A DNA stretch of 57,473 nucleotides from Bacteroidales bacterium (GTDB lineage: Bacteria > Bacteroidota > Bacteroidia > Bacteroidales > F082): positions 1-57,473 of the forward strand of contig JAKSNA010000016.1 of NCBI GenBank assembly GCA_024400295.1, in the 5' to 3' direction. Shown one piece after another: positions 7,888 to 15,871 of this stretch. Each line of letters begins with the position of its first letter. Within the stretch, counting starts at the first letter, position 1. The notes under the pieces are model-generated. The model had not been told where the DNA came from and made no database searches. It saw only the letters and a program-made list of their open reading frames with translations. The position numbers and the translations under genes were made by a program.

Positions 7888-7915
7888 ACAAATTTTCGAT
7901 TCAATGCTAAATTTG
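7888..7915. repeat. 28-bp direct repeat, right copy
   Basis: This is identical to 6673-6700 over all 28 bp and directly upstream of the ATPase promoter. Together the two copies frame a unit of about 1.24 kb. Confidence 0.85.
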
Positions 7916-7941
7916 CACCGAAAAAATGATGTTATCAGTTT

Positions 7942-9138
7942 TTATTTCTCTTTCGTCCAGGCATCGACAATCATCATCAGGGCTCCGTCGCCGCAGACGT
8001 TGACGGCTGTGCCGAGGCTGTCGAGGGCGATGCTCAACGAGACTGTGATTGCGATCATGTCGGGGCTGAAGCCGAGCATGACCTCAATCATCCCGACGGC
8101 GGCCATGATGACTCCGCCGGGGACGCCCGGAGCCGCAAGCACCGTGATGGAGAATATCATGATGAAGCCGAGGAATTGCATTGTGGTATATGGTACGCCG
8201 AACATCAGCATCGTGGCGACGGTGATTGCCACGGTTCTGACAGCGGCGCCGCTAAGGTGGATGTTGGCGCACATCGGGATGACGAAATCGACGACGTTCT
8301 TGCGCGCCCCCATCTTCCCGGCGCATCGCAACGTCACGGGGAGCGTCGCCGCCGACGACGATGACGCGAGCGCCGTTATCAACGCGGGAAACATGATTTT
8401 CAACAGCTTGAATGGATTCCTGCGGCTCACGAGTCCGGCGATGGCGTATTGTGCAAGAAGCACCACGATGAAGAGAATCACCATGACGACAATCACCTTT
8501 AAATATACGTGCGTCACCATCTTCATCTCACCCGAGACCTGCATCTTCATGAACATCCCGAAGATGTACAGCGGCAGCAGCGGCAGCACGACCTTCGTGA
8601 TTATCATCATCACGACATCGCGAAGCTCGGTGACGAAGCCTTTTATCACTGGCATTTTGAATTTCAGTATGGCGAGGCCGAACATGAAGCTGAGCAGCAG
8701 GGCCGACATCGTGTCCATTATCGGAGGGAAGGAGAACGTGAAATACGGCGCGAGGTCCTCGGCGGAGACGGCTCCTCCAAAGGAACTTCCCGTCTCGGCT
8801 TTCATTGTGACAATCTTCGGGAAGACGACGTCGCTCACTCCGTATGTGAACATCCCGGCAAGGACGGTCGATGCGTATGCTAACAAAAGGGTGATTACCA
8901 GCATCTTGCCGGCGCCGTTGCCGGTGTCGGCGATGGCGACTGTGACAAGTGCTAAGATGAGCAGAGGCACCGTGAAGCTGAGGAGCGATGAAAACACCGC
9001 GTTGAAGGTGGTGAAGATCCTGACGAACCACAGCGGCGCGAACGACCCGAATGCGATTCCAAGTGCAATCATCGTCACCACGGCCACGATGAGATTGCCG
9101 GAGAAAAATCCCCAGATTTTCAAAAGTCTCTCTTTCAT
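7942..9138 (-). CDS. Dicarboxylate/amino acid:cation symporter (SstT-like)
   Basis: This inner-membrane transporter of the DAACS family (about 398 residues, eight or more hydrophobic segments) contains the conserved serine-rich hairpin as ALASSSSAATLPVTL and the later substrate-site helix as ALDSLGTAVNVCGDGA. The family carries glutamate, aspartate, serine or threonine with sodium or protons. Next to threonine-degrading enzymes, serine/threonine import is the best guess; the sequence alone does not fix the substrate. Its start codon directly abuts the stop of the upstream alanine/glycine symporter, so the two are cotranscribed. Confidence 0.85.
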   Translation of the reverse strand: MKERLLKIWGFFSGNLIVAVVTMIALGIAFGSFAPLWFVRIFTTFNAVFSSLLSFTVPLLILALVTVAIADTGNGAGKMLVITLLLAYASTVLAGMFTYGVSDVVFPKIVTMKAETGSSFGGAVSAEDLAPYFTFSFPPIMDTMSALLLSFMFGLAILKFKMPVIKGFVTELRDVVMMIITKVVLPLLPLYIFGMFMKMQVSGEMKMVTHVYLKVIVVMVILFIVVLLAQYAIAGLVSRRNPFKLLKIMFPALITALASSSSAATLPVTLRCAGKMGARKNVVDFVIPMCANIHLSGAAVRTVAITVATMLMFGVPYTTMQFLGFIMIFSITVLAAPGVPGGVIMAAVGMIEVMLGFSPDMIAITVSLSIALDSLGTAVNVCGDGALMMIVDAWTKEK

Positions 9139-10593
9139 TTATTTTTCGTTTTTATGTTTCCAGAAATCGGCGTTTTTTATGTTTAACTCATCAGGGTCGA
9201 AAACAGGCTCTTCGCCTTCTTTCTCCTGTTTTTCGTACGAGCGCAGGCAGCGGAACACGACGGGCGAGAGCAGCAGGATGGCGATGATGTTTATCCATGC
9301 CATCATGCCGACGCCGATGTCGGCGAGGTTCCATATGGTGCCGGCTTCAATGACGGTGCCTAAGAACACCATGATGATGATGACTGCGCGGAAGATGTTG
9401 ATTACGAGATGTTCATGTCTGCCTTTGTGAAACAGATATGAGATGTTTGTTTCGGAATTGTAATAATACGCCAGCACTGTCGTGAATGCGAAGAACAGCA
9501 GCGCTATCGAAATGACGATTCCTGCGGCGTAGTCACCTGTCAGTGTGGCGACGGCCGATGTGGTGTACGACACATCCGGCTCGCCGAGTTCGGCGACGGG
9601 GGAGTGGAAGATGATGTTGCCCTGCGGGTCGATGACGTTGTAGGTCTGGCATGCCAAGATCATGACGGCTGTTGCCGTGCAGACCATCAGGGTGTCGATA
9701 TATACCGAAAACGCCTGGACGAGACCTTGTTTCACGGGGTGTGACACGTTTGCGGAAGCCGAGACGATGGCGCCCGAGCCTTGTCCTGCCTCGTTGGAGT
9801 ACAGCCCGCGTTTCACGCCCATGGAGATGGTCCAGCCCATGATGCCTGCGAACGCCTCGTTGAACCCGAAGGCGCTTCTTATCATGTTTGAAAATGCCGC
9901 CGGCACTTCGGAGGCGTTGACGACCAGAATCACTATCGAAAGTGTTATGTATCCTATCGCCATGAAAGGTGTCACGATCTCCGCAATCTTGGCGATTCGC
10001 TTCACGCCGCCGATGATTATCAGCGCCAAAAGCACTGCCAATACGACACCTACAATCCACTTTTCAACTCCGAACGTGTTGTGAAATGATGTCGCAATCC
10101 CGTTTGATTGTATTTGTGGCGACAGGAAGCCGAGTCCGATGACGGCGGCGACGGCGAAAACCGTGGCGAACACTTTGGAGTGGAGTCCTTTCTCGATGTA
10201 ATAGGCCGGGCCGCCACGGAACTGCCCGTCGTGCTCGTCCTTGAAGACCTGCGCCAATGTCGATTCCGCGAAGGCGGTGGAGGCCCCGAAGAACGCCACG
10301 ATCCACATCCACACTATCGCGCCCGGCCCGCCGAACCCGATGGCGGTGGCAACTCCCATGATGTTGCCCGTGCCGACCCGCCCCGACAAGGCCATGGCGA
10401 AAGCCTGAAACGACGTCACCCCGTTTTCTTTGTCCCTGTTATCGGATGAAAATAGCAGACGCACCATCGTTTTCATACGCCTTATCTGCACAAAACGCAG
10501 CCCGAACGAAAAGTACAAGCCCGTCAGGAGACATAAAATGACCAATACCGGACTCCAAATCCAACCGCATATTAAATCTATTACATGACTCAT
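9139..10593 (-). CDS. Alanine/glycine:cation symporter (AGCS family)
   Basis: The 484-residue inner-membrane protein has the AGCS signature ALSGRVGTGNIMGVATAIG near residue 70 and around ten membrane segments, with a charged cytoplasmic tail. The family moves alanine or glycine with sodium. Placed with kbl and tdh, whose product is glycine, and directly upstream of a second amino-acid symporter, it probably handles glycine or alanine. A TAAATTTG box about 90 bp upstream is the likely promoter for this two-gene operon. Confidence 0.9.
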   Translation of the reverse strand: MSHVIDLICGWIWSPVLVILCLLTGLYFSFGLRFVQIRRMKTMVRLLFSSDNRDKENGVTSFQAFAMALSGRVGTGNIMGVATAIGFGGPGAIVWMWIVAFFGASTAFAESTLAQVFKDEHDGQFRGGPAYYIEKGLHSKVFATVFAVAAVIGLGFLSPQIQSNGIATSFHNTFGVEKWIVGVVLAVLLALIIIGGVKRIAKIAEIVTPFMAIGYITLSIVILVVNASEVPAAFSNMIRSAFGFNEAFAGIMGWTISMGVKRGLYSNEAGQGSGAIVSASANVSHPVKQGLVQAFSVYIDTLMVCTATAVMILACQTYNVIDPQGNIIFHSPVAELGEPDVSYTTSAVATLTGDYAAGIVISIALLFFAFTTVLAYYYNSETNISYLFHKGRHEHLVINIFRAVIIIMVFLGTVIEAGTIWNLADIGVGMMAWINIIAILLLSPVVFRCLRSYEKQEKEGEEPVFDPDELNIKNADFWKHKNEK

Positions 10594-10680
10594 ATTACTG
10601 ATTTATAAAACGTTACATTAAATTTTCATCATATATCCCGCACATGTCATTAATCTTGACGATGAAAGGAATTTGAGCTG

Positions 10681-10688
10681 CAAATTTA
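10681..10688 (-). promoter_or_regulatory. -7 box for the symporter operon
   Basis: TAAATTTG on the minus strand fits TAnnTTTG and predicts a leader of roughly 85 nt. Confidence 0.5.
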
Positions 10689-10749
10689 TATAATTTTTCA
10701 AATGAAATGATTTAAAAAATCTGTTTTCTGTTTGTTGGAAAATAAATAT

Positions 10750-10757
10750 TATCTTTG
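10750..10757 (+). promoter_or_regulatory. -7 box for cysS
   Basis: TATCTTTG lies 16 bp before the chosen start. An in-frame upstream ATG at 10732 is located before this box, so it cannot be in the transcript. Confidence 0.75.
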
Positions 10758-10773
10758 CAAAAATTTTTACAAA

Positions 10774-12264
10774 ATGGAAAACGCATTATACATTTACAAT
10801 AGTTTGAAAAGAATCAAAGAGCCTTTCAAACCGATTCATGAAGGACATGTCGGCATGTACGTCTGCGGCCCGACCGTCTATGGCGACGCTCATCTCGGAC
10901 ACGCCCGTCCGGCAATAACATTCGACTTGGTTTTCAGATACTTGAAACATCTCGGATATAAAGTCCGCTACGTCCGCAACATCACCGATGTCGGGCATCT
11001 CGAACACGATGCCGACGAAGGCGAGGACAAGATCGCGAAGAAAGCCCGTCTCGAAGACCTCGAACCGATGGAAGTGGCCCAATATTACACCGTCAGATAC
11101 CATCAGGCGATGGACAGGCTCAATGTTCTCCGTCCTTCAATCGAACCTCACGCCTCCGGCCATATCATCGAGCAGATTGCCATGATACAGAAGATTTTAG
11201 ATGCTGGTTTTGCTTACGTTGAGAACGGCTCGGTCTATTTCGACATCAAGAAATACAGCGAGAAATATCATTACGGCATCCTTTCGGGAAGAAACATCGA
11301 GGAGATGCTCAACAACACGCGCGAACTCGCCGGACAGAGCGAGAAGCACAACCAGATTGACTTCGCCTTGTGGAAGAAGGCCGAGCCGAAACACATCATG
11401 CGCTGGCCTTCGCCGTGGAGCGACGGCTTCCCGGGCTGGCACATGGAATGCTCGGCGATGGGCTGCAAATACCTCGGCGAGGAGTTCGACATCCACGGCG
11501 GCGGCATGGACCTCATGTTCCCGCACCATGAGTCGGAGATAGCACAGTCGATGGCCGCCAACGGCAAGGCGCCGGTGCGCTACTGGATGCATAACAACAT
11601 GATTACCATAGCCGGACAGAAGATGGGCAAGTCGCTCGGCAACTTCATCACGCTGCCGGAGTTCTTCGCCGGAAGCCATAAGAACGCGAAAGGCGAGGAG
11701 ATGCTCGCGCAGCCTTACAGCCCGATGACAATCCGTTTCTTCATCCTTCAGGCGCAATATCGCAGCACCGTCGATTTCTCCAACGAGGCGCTTCAGGCTG
11801 CCGAAAAAGGCTATAAACGCCTCATGGAAGCCGTTGACCTCCTCGATAGACTTTCATCCACTGACGGCGCGGAAGACCTTGGCGTCCGGAAGATTATGGA
11901 TGCCTGCTACGACGCGATGAACGACGACTTCAACAGCCCCATCGTGATAGCGAACCTCTTCGAGGCGGCACGTATCATCAATTCTGTCAAAGACGGTCAC
12001 TCGAATATCAATCAAGCTGAACTCGACCTTTTGAAGAAGCTTATCCAAACGTTCGTGTTCGACATCCTCGGTCTCGTGAAGGCTGACGGCGGCAACGACG
12101 GCGACGGCATCGTTGACGGCTTGATGAACACCATCATCGACATCAGGAAGGAAGCCCGCGCGAAGAAAGACTGGGCCACCTCCGACCTCATCCGCGACAA
12201 GCTCGCCGCCCTCGACATCGTTCTGAAAGACGGAAAAGAGGGGACGACGTGGAGCAGGAAATAG
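10774..12264 (+). CDS. cysS: Cysteinyl-tRNA synthetase
   Basis: This class I aminoacyl-tRNA synthetase charges tRNA-Cys. The zinc/HIGH region reads [19 protein letters not shown], the second zinc ligands include WHMECSAMG and [15 protein letters not shown], and the KMSKS loop is KMGKS. At 496 residues the length is normal. I choose the ATG at 10774 ([11 protein letters not shown]) because the alternative first ATG precedes the TATCTTTG promoter. Confidence 0.96.
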   Translation: MENALYIYNSLKRIKEPFKPIHEGHVGMYVCGPTVYGDAHLGHARPAITFDLVFRYLKHLGYKVRYVRNITDVGHLEHDADEGEDKIAKKARLEDLEPMEVAQYYTVRYHQAMDRLNVLRPSIEPHASGHIIEQIAMIQKILDAGFAYVENGSVYFDIKKYSEKYHYGILSGRNIEEMLNNTRELAGQSEKHNQIDFALWKKAEPKHIMRWPSPWSDGFPGWHMECSAMGCKYLGEEFDIHGGGMDLMFPHHESEIAQSMAANGKAPVRYWMHNNMITIAGQKMGKSLGNFITLPEFFAGSHKNAKGEEMLAQPYSPMTIRFFILQAQYRSTVDFSNEALQAAEKGYKRLMEAVDLLDRLSSTDGAEDLGVRKIMDACYDAMNDDFNSPIVIANLFEAARIINSVKDGHSNINQAELDLLKKLIQTFVFDILGLVKADGGNDGDGIVDGLMNTIIDIRKEARAKKDWATSDLIRDKLAALDIVLKDGKEGTTWSRK

Positions 12265-12285
12265 TCTTTAGTTGTTAGTCTTTAG
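12262..12285 (+). repeat. 24-bp inverted repeat, left arm, around the four-helix-bundle gene
   Basis: The arm consists of TAGTCTTTAG written twice with a short linker, and it overlaps the stop codon of cysS. Its reverse complement occurs at 12756-12779 with a single mismatch. Confidence 0.7.
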
Positions 12286-12356
12286 TCGTTAGTTATCGGA
12301 TGCTGATGAAGCTGAAGGCTAACAACTGATTTTAATAAATTCCAAAAAACCAAAAT

Positions 12357-12719
12357 ATGAAATATAGTGATTACAAACAGCTTATAGTATGGCAGAAGGC
12401 AATGGATTTGGTTGTGGAGGTTTATTCTCTGGTGAAATTATTGCCTAAAGAAGAATTATATTCGTTATCAGATCAGATGAGACGGGCTGTTGTATCAATT
12501 CCATCTAATATTGCTGAAGGATCAGGACGTAGTTCTGATAAAGAATTTATTCAATTTTTATCAATATCTCGAGGCTCATTGTGGGAACTTGAAACTCAGA
12601 TAGAAGTTTGTGAAAAACTCAATTATATTGATAGTTACAAATCTTCAAAAACCAAGATTTTGATTACAGAAATAAGCAAAATGCTAAATTCATTAGCCAA
12701 CTCATTAACAAAAAAATAG
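12357..12719 (+). CDS. Four-helix-bundle protein (23S rRNA intervening-sequence protein family)
   Basis: The 120-residue protein matches the S23/IVP family: an N-terminal YKQLIVWQKAMDLVVEVY, then LSDQMRRAVVSIPSNIAEGS and the conserved FLSISRGSLWELETQI. In other bacteria these genes lie in insertions within 23S rRNA helices, but in Bacteroidota they are mostly scattered, with unknown function. Codon use is AT-richer than in cysS before it. The gene is enclosed by 24-bp inverted repeats and ends in a long hairpin, which supports a small mobile or once-mobile cassette. Confidence 0.88.
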   Translation: MKYSDYKQLIVWQKAMDLVVEVYSLVKLLPKEELYSLSDQMRRAVVSIPSNIAEGSGRSSDKEFIQFLSISRGSLWELETQIEVCEKLNYIDSYKSSKTKILITEISKMLNSLANSLTKK

Positions 12720-12757
12720 ACTTTAGCTTTTAGCTATAACACTAAAAACTAAAGTCT
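12718..12757. terminator. Hairpin at the end of the four-helix-bundle gene
   Basis: AGACTTTAGCTTTTAG at 12718-12733 pairs with 12742-12757 (15 of 16 positions) around an 8-nt loop and overlaps the stop codon. The arms are T/A rich on both strands, so it may end transcription from both sides, including tsf. Confidence 0.55.
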
Positions 12758-12779
12758 AAAGACTAGCAACTAAAGACTA
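12756..12779 (-). repeat. 24-bp inverted repeat, right arm
   Basis: This is the reverse complement of 12262-12285 with one T/C difference. It overlaps the outer arm of the preceding hairpin by two bases and lies just past the tsf stop codon. Confidence 0.7.
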
Positions 12780-12786
12780 GCGACTC

Positions 12787-13782
12787 TTATCCGAGTTGGA
12801 CTCTCTTGAAAGCTGTGACTGTGGCTTCCTTGTCGGCCTTCTGGATGAACTGGCGCACTGTCATGCTGCCGTCGAGCAGTGAAGCCTGGTCGAGGAGGCA
12901 GTTCTCCTTGAAGAACTTTGCCACGCGGCCTTTAGCGATGTTCTCGATCATTGCCGGTTTGACGTTTGCAAGAGCTTCTTCAGTAACTTTCGTTCTGATT
13001 TCGCGTGCTTGTTTCGCCTGTTCCTCAGTGATCCAACCTTTTGCCATGTTGGAGTCGATGTGAGCGTCTGAATCAACGTGTGCAGGGTTAATACCGGCTT
13101 TCTTCAAAGCGACATCAACGGCTTTGGCGGCCTGTTCCTGTTTTGTCTTTTCGACTGCCACTTCGTATTCGCGTGTCTTTGTCTCTGCCGGGACGTCGTT
13201 TTCGTCAACTGCTATTGGTGACATTGCTGCTGTGTGCATTGCTACCTCGTGAGCTGTCTCTTCGATGCCTTCGAAGGCTTTGTTGAAGCCGACGACGGTG
13301 GCGAGGCGGTTGCCCTGATGGTTGTAGTTTGCAACGTAAGGAGCTTCGATGACTTCGAGGTGTTTGAGTTCGGTCTTCTCACCTGTCTTGGCTGTGAGGT
13401 CTGTGACGAGGTCATTGACTGTGCGGCCGTTCATGGTGAAAGCCTTGAGTTCGTCGAGTGACTTGATTTTGTTTTCGATGGCTGCATTGAGGAAACTCTT
13501 TGCTGCGCCAACGAAGTCAGCGTTTGAACCCACGAAGTCTGTCTCGCAGTTAAGCATGATGACGGCACCGTATGTATGGTCGGCTGTTGTGGCTGAGATG
13601 ACGACGCCTTCGGCTGCTTCGCGGTCGGCGCGTTTCTCGGCGATTTTCTGGCCTTTCTTGCGGAGGAAGTCGATGGCTGCTTCTTTGTCGCCGTTGCATT
13701 CAACGAGGGCTTTCTTGCAGTCCATCATTCCTGCGCCTGTCATCTGTCTGAGTTCATTGACTTGAGCTGCAGTAATATTCAT
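12787..13782 (-). CDS. tsf: Elongation factor Ts
   Basis: EF-Ts is the guanine nucleotide exchange factor for EF-Tu. The UBA-like N-terminus reads ITAAQVNELRQMTGAGMMDC, and the exchange motif is NCETDFVGSNADFVG. The 331-residue length, longer than the E. coli protein, is usual in Bacteroidota. It is the last gene of the rplM-rpsI-rpsB-tsf operon and lies 26 bp after rpsB. Confidence 0.96.
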   Translation of the reverse strand: MNITAAQVNELRQMTGAGMMDCKKALVECNGDKEAAIDFLRKKGQKIAEKRADREAAEGVVISATTADHTYGAVIMLNCETDFVGSNADFVGAAKSFLNAAIENKIKSLDELKAFTMNGRTVNDLVTDLTAKTGEKTELKHLEVIEAPYVANYNHQGNRLATVVGFNKAFEGIEETAHEVAMHTAAMSPIAVDENDVPAETKTREYEVAVEKTKQEQAAKAVDVALKKAGINPAHVDSDAHIDSNMAKGWITEEQAKQAREIRTKVTEEALANVKPAMIENIAKGRVAKFFKENCLLDQASLLDGSMTVRQFIQKADKEATVTAFKRVQLG

Positions 13783-13808
13783 GGTTTGGATTTTTTCTTT
13801 GTTAATAA

Positions 13809-14630
13809 TTAGTTCTTCTTATTGACGGCTCTGCGAGGACGGCGAGGGCGTTTCTCTTCTTCCTTTTCTTCCTCTTCAGCTGCGTTTTCCAACATTTCGT
13901 CGCCGGCCTCTTCTTCAGCGGCTTCAGCTTCCTTCATGTTGTTCTTGCGTTCGTTTAGGCCTTCCTCGATGGCTTCGACCATCTTGTTGATGATGAGGGC
14001 GATTGACTTTGAAGCGTCGTCGTTTGCCGGAATCGGGTGGTCGATGAGGTTCGGGTTAGAGTTTGTATCGACGATGGCGAAGGTCGGGATGTTGAGTTTT
14101 CTCGCTTCTGCCACTGCGATATGTTCCTTGATGACGTCAACGACGAACACTGCGTTCGGGAGGCGGTTGAGGTCGGCGATGGAGCCGAGGTTCTTCTGGA
14201 GCTTCTCGAGTTCGCGTTCGACCTGGAGGCGTTCACGCTTTGAAAGGTTGTTGTATTGTGAGCTTGACATCAGCTTCTGGAGGCTTGTCATCTTACGCAC
14301 CGCCTTGCGGATGGTGGTGAAGTTGGTGAGCATGCCGCCGGGCCAACGTTCCGTGACGTATGGCATGTTGACTTTTGAAACGAGTTCTGCAACGATGTCT
14401 TTAGCCTGTTTCTTTGTAGCTACGAAAAGGACTTTCTTTCCTGCTCTTGCCATCTGCTGAAGTGCCTGTGCCGCCTCGTCAATCTTAGCCTGGGTCTTGT
14501 ACAGGTCAATGATATGGATACCGTTACGTTCCATGAAGATGTACGGTGCCATGTTCGGGTTCCATTTTCTTCTGAGGTGACCGAAGTGGCAACCAGCATC
14601 TAATAATTCTTCGAATGTTGCTTGTGTCAT
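13809..14630 (-). CDS. rpsB: Ribosomal protein S2
   Basis: S2 is a small-subunit protein needed for S1 assembly. The N-terminus (TQATFEELLDAGCHFGHLRR) and FVATKKQAKDIV with ERWPGGMLTNF are typical. I set the start at 14630; the longer frame from 14687 would overlap the end of rpsI and adds 19 unrelated residues. The C-terminal 45 residues form an acidic then basic tail (AEAAEEEAGDE, KRPRRPRRAVNKKN), as often seen in Bacteroidota. Confidence 0.95.
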   Translation of the reverse strand: MTQATFEELLDAGCHFGHLRRKWNPNMAPYIFMERNGIHIIDLYKTQAKIDEAAQALQQMARAGKKVLFVATKKQAKDIVAELVSKVNMPYVTERWPGGMLTNFTTIRKAVRKMTSLQKLMSSSQYNNLSKRERLQVERELEKLQKNLGSIADLNRLPNAVFVVDVIKEHIAVAEARKLNIPTFAIVDTNSNPNLIDHPIPANDDASKSIALIINKMVEAIEEGLNERKNNMKEAEAAEEEAGDEMLENAAEEEEKEEEKRPRRPRRAVNKKN

Positions 14631-14652
14631 GATTTCTTTTCCTTTTGATAGA

Positions 14653-15042
14653 CTAACGTTTACTGAACTGGAATTTCTTACGTGCACCTGGCTGACCTGG
14701 TTTCTTACGTTCGACCATACGTGGGTCGCGGCGCATCAGACCTTTGGCCTTGAGTACCGGACGGTACTCGTCGTTGTTGATCTTGCAGAGTGCACGGGCG
14801 ATTGCGAGACGGAGGGCTTCTGCCTGGCCGTTGATGCCGCCGCCGTTGAGGTTGACCTTGATGTCATATTTCCCAAGGTTGTCCGTGAGCATCAATGGCT
14901 GTTCAACCACGTAATGCAGGATGCTTGTCGGGAAATAGACCTTGTAGTCACGTTTGTTAACCGTAATGGCGCCATTGCCAGCTTTCATGTAAATACGGGC
15001 AACAGCTGTCTTTCTTCTACCTAACGCGTTGATTACTTCCAT
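14653..15042 (-). CDS. rpsI: Ribosomal protein S9
   Basis: This small-subunit protein has a C-terminal tail that reaches the P-site tRNA. ALGRRKTAVARIYMKAGNG opens the protein, GGGINGQAEALRLAIARAL lies in the middle, and the tail ends KKFQFSKR. The usual length of 129 residues is intact. It follows rplM after 5 bp. Confidence 0.96.
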   Translation of the reverse strand: MEVINALGRRKTAVARIYMKAGNGAITVNKRDYKVYFPTSILHYVVEQPLMLTDNLGKYDIKVNLNGGGINGQAEALRLAIARALCKINNDEYRPVLKAKGLMRRDPRMVERKKPGQPGARKKFQFSKR

Positions 15043-15047
15043 TTTGC

Positions 15048-15497
15048 TTATTTCTTAATTGTTAATACTTGTGGTTGCTGGGCCTCGTGCTTGTGCTGAG
15101 GTCCTTCATAAACGTAAAGATTACGGAAGATGGCATTGCCAAGGCGTGTCTTTGGGAGCATGCCTTTCACTGCGTGTTGGATGACGAATACTGGTTTCTT
15201 CGCGAGAAGATCTTTCACGGTTCTCACACGCTGACCACCAGGATAACCTGTGTAGTGTACGTAAACCTTCTTGTCCATTTTGTTGCCGGTGAGGACTACT
15301 TTCTCGGCGTTGATTACGATGACATTATCGCCACAATCACTGTGGGGAGTATAGCATGCCTTCCTCTTTCCTCTTAAAACCTGAGCAATTTCTGATGCCA
15401 TGCGGCCCAGAACTTGTCCTTCAGCATCAACGACATACCACTTCTTGTTGGCATGTTCCTTGTTGACGCTAACTGTTTTGTAACTTAATGTATCCAT
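15048..15497 (-). CDS. rplM: Ribosomal protein L13
   Basis: This large-subunit protein is the first gene of the operon. YVVDAEGQVLGRMASEIAQV, GDNVIVINAEKVVLTG and HAVKGMLPKTRLGNAIFRNL are standard L13 segments over 149 residues. A TACTTTTG promoter box lies about 60 bp upstream. In many bacteria L13 or its operon is autoregulated through the leader; no clear leader fold is visible here. Confidence 0.96.
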   Translation of the reverse strand: MDTLSYKTVSVNKEHANKKWYVVDAEGQVLGRMASEIAQVLRGKRKACYTPHSDCGDNVIVINAEKVVLTGNKMDKKVYVHYTGYPGGQRVRTVKDLLAKKPVFVIQHAVKGMLPKTRLGNAIFRNLYVYEGPQHKHEAQQPQVLTIKK

Positions 15498-15557
15498 TTA
15501 ATTTTTAATTAGTTTATGTGTTTTTTATTACACTATTTTCATGAAAATTTCGAGCTG

Positions 15558-15565
15558 CAAAAGTA
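15558..15565 (-). promoter_or_regulatory. -7 box for rplM-rpsI-rpsB-tsf
   Basis: TACTTTTG on the minus strand gives a leader of about 55 nt. The remaining part of this 374-bp gap, up to the rightward promoter at 15806, shows no gene or clear repeat. Confidence 0.65.
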
Positions 15566-15805
15566 CAAATTATTTTTATACGAAAAACATATTCAACGAA
15601 TTAATTTCAACATTTTTTTATGACCCGATTCTACGCGTGACACCTTTATTTATTAATACTTGGATTCTCTGGAAAAATCAATGCAAAAAACTGCCGTTCG
15701 TGCCGTTCCGGCAAAGAAGTAAACCATTTGGAAGGATTTACGTGCCGTTAAATCGCGATGTTTTCATTTTTGAAAAAAATGTTGCCAGCTATTGAGAAAT
15801 AATTG

Positions 15806-15813
15806 TATCTTTG
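15806..15813 (+). promoter_or_regulatory. -7 box for the delta-60 repeat protein
   Basis: TATCTTTG lies with TTG about 21 bp upstream, and predicts a 55-nt leader. Confidence 0.65.
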
Positions 15814-15871
15814 CGCCTTGAATAATAATTGGAAAACTACAAATTCAATCAATAATTAAATTTTTTAACTT

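Noticed and set aside
7904..9430. A 508-codon rightward frame opposite the SstT-like carrier
   Set aside because: It is antisense to a clear transporter, has no recognisable domain, and runs through the gene boundary with the second symporter. It is a shadow of biased codon use.
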